From NCBI GenBank assembly GCA_001464055.1, contig LNET01000040.1, positions 1 to 60,666 on the forward strand: a stretch of 60,666 bases of DNA, given 5' to 3'. This DNA comes from Burkholderiales bacterium Ga0077543. Its GTDB lineage: Bacteria; Pseudomonadota; Gammaproteobacteria; Burkholderiales; Burkholderiaceae_C. Of the stretch, positions 57,206-60,666 are shown in pieces. The notes beneath the pieces were generated by a model. That model was not told the origin of the DNA, did no database searches, and worked only from the letters and a program-made list of their open reading frames with translations. Within the stretch, counting starts at the first letter, position 1. The number at the start of each line of letters is the position of its first letter. The position numbers and the translations under genes are program-made.

Positions 57206-57892
57206 TCACAGCCGCGTCGATTCATCGTCCGGCTGCGTTTCGGGCTGATGCGCCCGGTACGGCCCGGTGCCGGCGTTGTCGGCCTGCGCTGCCGGCACGA
57301 AGCCGCCGCGCTGCACGTCGAAGACGTGCACCTCGCCGTCCTCGATCACATAGTGCCAGCCATGCAGGGCCAGCGTGCCGGCCTCCACGCGCTCGCGCAC
57401 CATCGGGTAGTCCATCAGCCGCTCCAGCTGCAGCACCACCGCGCGTTGCTCGGTGCGCCGCAACACGTCGGGGCCGGGCTCGGCCACGGGCAAGGCGGCC
57501 TCGCGCCCCAGCTCCAGCCACTGCAGCAAGTGCTTGGCGGCCGCTGGCACGTCACCGTAGAGGGCCCGGATGGCGCCGCAATGGCTGTGCCCGCACACCA
57601 CGATGCGCCGCACCGACAGGTTGAGCACAGCAAATTCAATGGCCGCCGCGGTGCCGTGGAAGCCGTGGCTCTGGTCGTGCGGCGGCACGAAGGCGCCCAC
57701 ATTGCGCACCAGGAACAGCTCGCCCGGGCCGGCACCGGTCAAAAGGTAGGGCACCAGGCGCGAATCGCTGCAACCGATGAACAAGGTCATCGGATGCTGG
57801 CCGTCGTCGACCAGGTGCCTGAAATGCGAACGGTGCAGCGGGAAGGCGTCGGTCTGGAAGCGCTGCAGGCGCTGCAGGAGTTCGTCGGGCAT
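57206..57892 (-). CDS. Beta-class carbonic anhydrase
   Basis: 228 residues, interconverting CO2 and bicarbonate. Zinc ligands C41, H102 and C105 and the catalytic pair D43 and R45 are visible in FIGCSDSRLVP and VVCGHSHCGAIRAL. The E. coli Can-like N-terminus and GWHYVIEDGEVHVFD near the end fit the family. It is 22 bases after the isomerase gene in the nar operon. The link to nitrate respiration is not obvious. Confidence 0.94.
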   Translation of the reverse strand: MPDELLQRLQRFQTDAFPLHRSHFRHLVDDGQHPMTLFIGCSDSRLVPYLLTGAGPGELFLVRNVGAFVPPHDQSHGFHGTAAAIEFAVLNLSVRRIVVCGHSHCGAIRALYGDVPAAAKHLLQWLELGREAALPVAEPGPDVLRRTEQRAVVLQLERLMDYPMVRERVEAGTLALHGWHYVIEDGEVHVFDVQRGGFVPAAQADNAGTGPYRAHQPETQPDDESTRL

Positions 57893-57914
57893 GGTGGGGC
57901 GGGCCTGCGGCGAC

Positions 57915-58694
57915 CTACTGCACCAGGGGCGACTGGGCTGCCTCCAGGTCCACGCCCATCACGGTGGCCGCCCCAGCCAGCAGCTGCAGGTATTGCCGCA
58001 GCGCGGTGGCGAAGGCCTGCTGCCGAAGCCCCTGGGCCACGGCCGACTTCACTGTCTCGAAGGCTGGATCCAGCCCTGGTTCGCGCGCCAGCACCTCCAC
58101 CACGTGCAGGCCGAAACGGCTGTGCACCAGGCGCGGCAGCACGCCGACCTCGGGCTTGCCGAAGATCTCGCGCGCGAATTCCGGCGCGCAGTCCGCGGTC
58201 GTCAGCCAGCCCAGTGCGCCGCCCTCGTCGCCGCTGGGGCAGTTCGACGTGGCCGCCGCGGCAGCCGCAAAGCGGTCTTCACCACTCGGCGACGCACAAC
58301 GCACGTCCAGCAGGCAGGCCTCGGCCCGCTGGCGCAGGGCATTGACGTCCACGCCCGGCGTGACGGCAAACAGCACATGGCGCAGCAGCGTGCGTTCGCC
58401 CACCGCAAAGCGGCCGCGCTGGGCCGCGTGGTGCCGGCGCAAGGCCTCTTCCGAGGGCTCGGGCAAGTGCAGCTCGCGGTCCAGCAAGGTCTCGATCGCG
58501 GCGCTGGCAGCTTCGGTCATCGCGCCACCCAGCGGTAGCGGATCGTCAGCGGCGAGCAGGCCGGACTGGATGGCAGCCTGGCGCAGCAACTCGGCACAGG
58601 CCCGTTGCCGGAGTTCCTCTGTCGTCACGCTTTCCTGGGGATAGGACAGCACGACGCCGTTGACCTGGGGAAGCACGGAAGTGGAGGTGTTCAT
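57915..58694 (-). CDS. Parvulin-type peptidylprolyl isomerase of the nar operon
   Basis: 259 residues. It has an N-terminal helical part (ELRQRACAELLRQAAIQSGLL) and a C-terminal parvulin domain (RTLLRHVLFAVTPGV, GGALGWLTTADCAPEFAREIF and VHSRFGLHVVEVLAREPG). This is the NifM-like group that commonly ends nar operons in betaproteobacteria, thought to help Nar assembly. There is no signal peptide, so it acts in the cytoplasm. ATG at 58694, 33 bases after narI. Confidence 0.88.
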   Translation of the reverse strand: MNTSTSVLPQVNGVVLSYPQESVTTEELRQRACAELLRQAAIQSGLLAADDPLPLGGAMTEAASAAIETLLDRELHLPEPSEEALRRHHAAQRGRFAVGERTLLRHVLFAVTPGVDVNALRQRAEACLLDVRCASPSGEDRFAAAAAATSNCPSGDEGGALGWLTTADCAPEFAREIFGKPEVGVLPRLVHSRFGLHVVEVLAREPGLDPAFETVKSAVAQGLRQQAFATALRQYLQLLAGAATVMGVDLEAAQSPLVQ

Positions 58695-58727
58695 CGTCTG
58701 GGCCTTCAAAGTTGAGATCACGCGTCT

Positions 58728-59453
58728 TCAGCCAACACGCCGCGGCTGGGTCTGCCCGGCCGGCACGTTGAGGCGCCGGGCACGCACCATCTGATACGGA
58801 CGCACGAGATAGGCCAGGGTGCCGAAGCCGCTCCACACATGCACCAGGCGACTGAACGGGAACAGCAGGAAGATCGTCATGCCCAGCAGCATGTGCGCCT
58901 GGAAGTGCCAGTCCACGCCGGCCACCAGCGCTGCGTTGGGCTGCATCAGCACGATGCCCTGCAGGTACTCGGCCAGCTTCAGCATCGTCTGCGGGTCCTT
59001 CACGTGATGCAGCGAAGTCGGCAGAGTGCTCAAACCGATAACCAGCTGCACCCACAGGATCACCAGGATGGCGATGTCGGTGCGGTGGCTGGTCAGGCGG
59101 ATGCGCGGGTCGAACAGGCGGCGGTGCAGCAGCATCGTCAGGCCGATGAAACACAGGCCGCCGGCGATGCCGCCGGCCACTACGGCGATCAGCTGTTTCT
59201 GGGAGGCGGTGACGAAGATCTCGTACAGCCAGTGCGGCGTGAGCTGCCCGAACAGGTGGCCGAAGAACAGGAACAGGATGCCGCCGTGGAACAGGTTGCT
59301 GCCCCAGCGCAGCTGCGCCTTGCGCAGCAGCTGCGAGCTGTCGCTCTTCCAGGTGTACTGGTCGCGATCGAAGCGCGCCAGGCTGCCCATGAAGAAAACG
59401 GCCAGGCAGAGGTAGGGGTAGACGTTGAAGGCGAAATTGTGGAGGGTGTTCAT
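58728..59453 (-). CDS. narI: Respiratory nitrate reductase gamma subunit (cytochrome b)
   Basis: 241 residues with five transmembrane helices. It passes quinol electrons through two b hemes to NarH. Heme-ligand His residues lie in NLFHGGILFLFFGHLFG and in WHFQAHMLLGM near 185-195. The start MNTLHNFAFNVYPYLCLAVF is typical. It overlaps narJ by 4 bases (ATGA). Confidence 0.95.
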   Translation of the reverse strand: MNTLHNFAFNVYPYLCLAVFFMGSLARFDRDQYTWKSDSSQLLRKAQLRWGSNLFHGGILFLFFGHLFGQLTPHWLYEIFVTASQKQLIAVVAGGIAGGLCFIGLTMLLHRRLFDPRIRLTSHRTDIAILVILWVQLVIGLSTLPTSLHHVKDPQTMLKLAEYLQGIVLMQPNAALVAGVDWHFQAHMLLGMTIFLLFPFSRLVHVWSGFGTLAYLVRPYQMVRARRLNVPAGQTQPRRVG

Positions 59454-60175
59454 GCGGACGCTCCCGGAAGGGTTGGTGCGGCTTGACGCGCGCTGCTGTG
59501 CGCTGGTGTGCGCACGATCTGGATCGGTTGCGGCTGCCCAGGCCGCGCCTGGCCTTGGGTCGAGCAGCCATCGAACGCCATGGGTTCAGCCCAGCTCTCG
59601 TCCAGCTCGGGCTCGGGCGGCACGGCCACGGCCTGCGCATTTTCGCCGGCCAGGTCCAGCAGCGCCGCCAGCACGCAGGCATGCGCCGCCTCGCGCCGCA
59701 GCAGCGCGCTGAAGATCACCTGCAGGATGTGGGCGATCTCGCCCAGGAAGGCCCGGGCCTGGGCGGGCGGCTGAGTCGAGGCGTACTGCAGCACCACCGT
59801 CAGGTGATCCGGCAGTTCGCCCGGCGCCAGGTACAGGCCAGCTGCTTCGTAGGTCTGGCACAGGTCCACCATGGCCGGGCCGCGGTCGCGGCTGTCGCCG
59901 TGTACGTGCTCGAACAGGTGCAGCGCAGTGCCTCGGCCGCGGTCGAAGAGCTCGACGTGGTCGGCCTCCACGTCCAGCGGACGGCGGCGGGACAGACGGG
60001 TGATGAGCGCATCCAGCTCGGCGAGCCGCGCGCTGCCGAGCGCGCCCTCGGCATGCAAAGCGGCCTGCAGTTCCGGCAGATGTGCACGCAACTCGGCGTC
60101 GGGGTAGCTCAGCAGGTGGGCCAGCACGCGAAGGGTCTTGGTGGCCGGCACCGGGGTGGTGTTGAAGAAGCTCAT
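59450..60175 (-). CDS. narJ: Nitrate reductase maturation chaperone NarJ
   Basis: 241 residues. A cytoplasmic chaperone that holds apo-NarGH for cofactor insertion. Family signatures are LRVLAHLLSYPDAELRAHLPEL, DHVELFDRGRGTALHLFEHV and GDSRDRGPAMVDL. The C-terminal 50 residues are Pro/Gln/Ser rich and not conserved. 2 bases after narH; overlaps narI. Confidence 0.95.
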   Translation of the reverse strand: MSFFNTTPVPATKTLRVLAHLLSYPDAELRAHLPELQAALHAEGALGSARLAELDALITRLSRRRPLDVEADHVELFDRGRGTALHLFEHVHGDSRDRGPAMVDLCQTYEAAGLYLAPGELPDHLTVVLQYASTQPPAQARAFLGEIAHILQVIFSALLRREAAHACVLAALLDLAGENAQAVAVPPEPELDESWAEPMAFDGCSTQGQARPGQPQPIQIVRTPAHSSARQAAPTLPGASA

Positions 60176-60177
60176 GG

Positions 60178-60666
60178 TCAGAGCCCCGCCTTGATGGGAA
60201 TGGTGCGCTTCTTCTCGCTGCCGAAGAGGCTGGTCTCAGTAGTTCCTTCACTGCAGCCGTTACCGAAGCTGAAGCCGCAGCCTCCGCGCACGTTGAAGGC
60301 GTTCTCGGCGTACTCGCGGTGCGTCGTCGGGATGACGAAACGGTCTTCGTAGTTGGCAATCGCCATCACTTGGTACATCTCCTCGACCTGGTCGACGCTC
60401 AGCTTCACCTGGTCGATGGCAGCGTGGTTGGCCACGCCGTCCACATGCTTGGCGCGCTGGTAGGCGCGCATGGCCAGCATGCGCTCCAGAGCGCCGACCA
60501 CCGGCACCGTGTCGCCGGCCGTCAACAGGTTGGCCAGGTACTTGACCGGAATGCGCAATTGGTTGACGTCGGGGATCTCGCCGTTGGTGCCCACATGGCC
60601 GGCGTTGGCCGCGGCCGTGATGGGTGACAACGGCGGCACGTACCACACCATCGGCAGCGTGCGGTA
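60178..60666 (-). CDS. narH: Respiratory nitrate reductase beta subunit, C-terminal part (cut by window end)
   Basis: Iron-sulfur subunit NarH; only the last ~162 residues are in the window, reading from the right edge. The family C-terminus is clear: YRTLPMVWYVPPLSPI, then GEIPDVNQLRIPVKYLANLLTAGD, VVGALERMLAMRAYQRAKHV and YEDRFVIPTTHREY. The Fe-S cluster Cys motifs lie beyond base 60666. narG and the nar promoter are outside the window. Confidence 0.95.
   Translation of the reverse strand, partial: YRTLPMVWYVPPLSPITAAANAGHVGTNGEIPDVNQLRIPVKYLANLLTAGDTVPVVGALERMLAMRAYQRAKHVDGVANHAAIDQVKLSVDQVEEMYQVMAIANYEDRFVIPTTHREYAENAFNVRGGCGFSFGNGCSEGTTETSLFGSEKKRTIPIKAGL

Overview
This 60.7 kb GC-rich window looks like the chromosome of a motile, nitrate-respiring betaproteobacterium of the order Burkholderiales, probably near Rubrivivax, Leptothrix or Ideonella. 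That placement is inferred from gene content and protein style, not from a marker gene. No tRNA, rRNA, CRISPR array or insertion sequence was found. Both ends cut a gene: hom on the left and narH on the right.

Layout. 1-4877 (+): threonine synthesis (hom, thrC), then molybdopterin genes moeA-moaD-moaE and a flavin reductase, mostly with overlapping start and stop codons. 4930-9544 (-): a prolyl-4-hydroxylase-like oxygenase, YaaA, two alpha/beta hydrolases and a small membrane protein. 9710-15878 (-): a run of small accessory genes (four GNAT acetyltransferases, one of them frameshifted, two NTF2-fold proteins, a TonB-like lipoprotein, a CPBP-type membrane protein and an amidohydrolase). One of the acetyltransferases closely resembles the aminoglycoside acetyltransferase AAC(6')-Ib of mobile integrons.

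16112-20673 (-): the most unusual locus. A full integron integrase gene (intI) sits behind a near-ideal LexA/SOS box and runs, with a 52-base overlap, into dnaE2, the error-prone DNA polymerase. I read this as a damage-induced transcription unit joining cassette recombination to mutagenic synthesis. The accessory genes downstream look like the remains of a cassette array; three intergenic gaps hold attC-like inverted repeats of 58-68 bp, of which only one is reasonably convincing.

20713-33350: an unrecognised gene followed by a signalling cluster. It holds a diguanylate cyclase, a REC-PAS-GGDEF-EAL protein, an Hpt protein, a histidine kinase, an ANTAR response regulator with its multi-PAS HisKA_2 kinase, and an HDOD protein. 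33426-39828: flagellar genes flgGHIJKL, without flgA-F beside them. 40043-49516: a RecQ-type helicase, a VOC protein, a TonB-dependent receptor with a peptide-binding protein, and a further diguanylate cyclase.

49700-60666: nitrate and nitric oxide functions. nnrS and nsrR are divergent with an NsrR operator between them, followed by a hemerythrin protein, a chemoreceptor, narL-narX, a conserved small protein, a carbonic anhydrase, and the end of the nar operon (narH partial, narJ, narI, a parvulin-type isomerase). The molybdopterin genes at the left end supply the cofactor that Nar needs. Many neighbouring ORFs overlap by 4 bp (ATGA or GTGA), which supports the operon boundaries given here.
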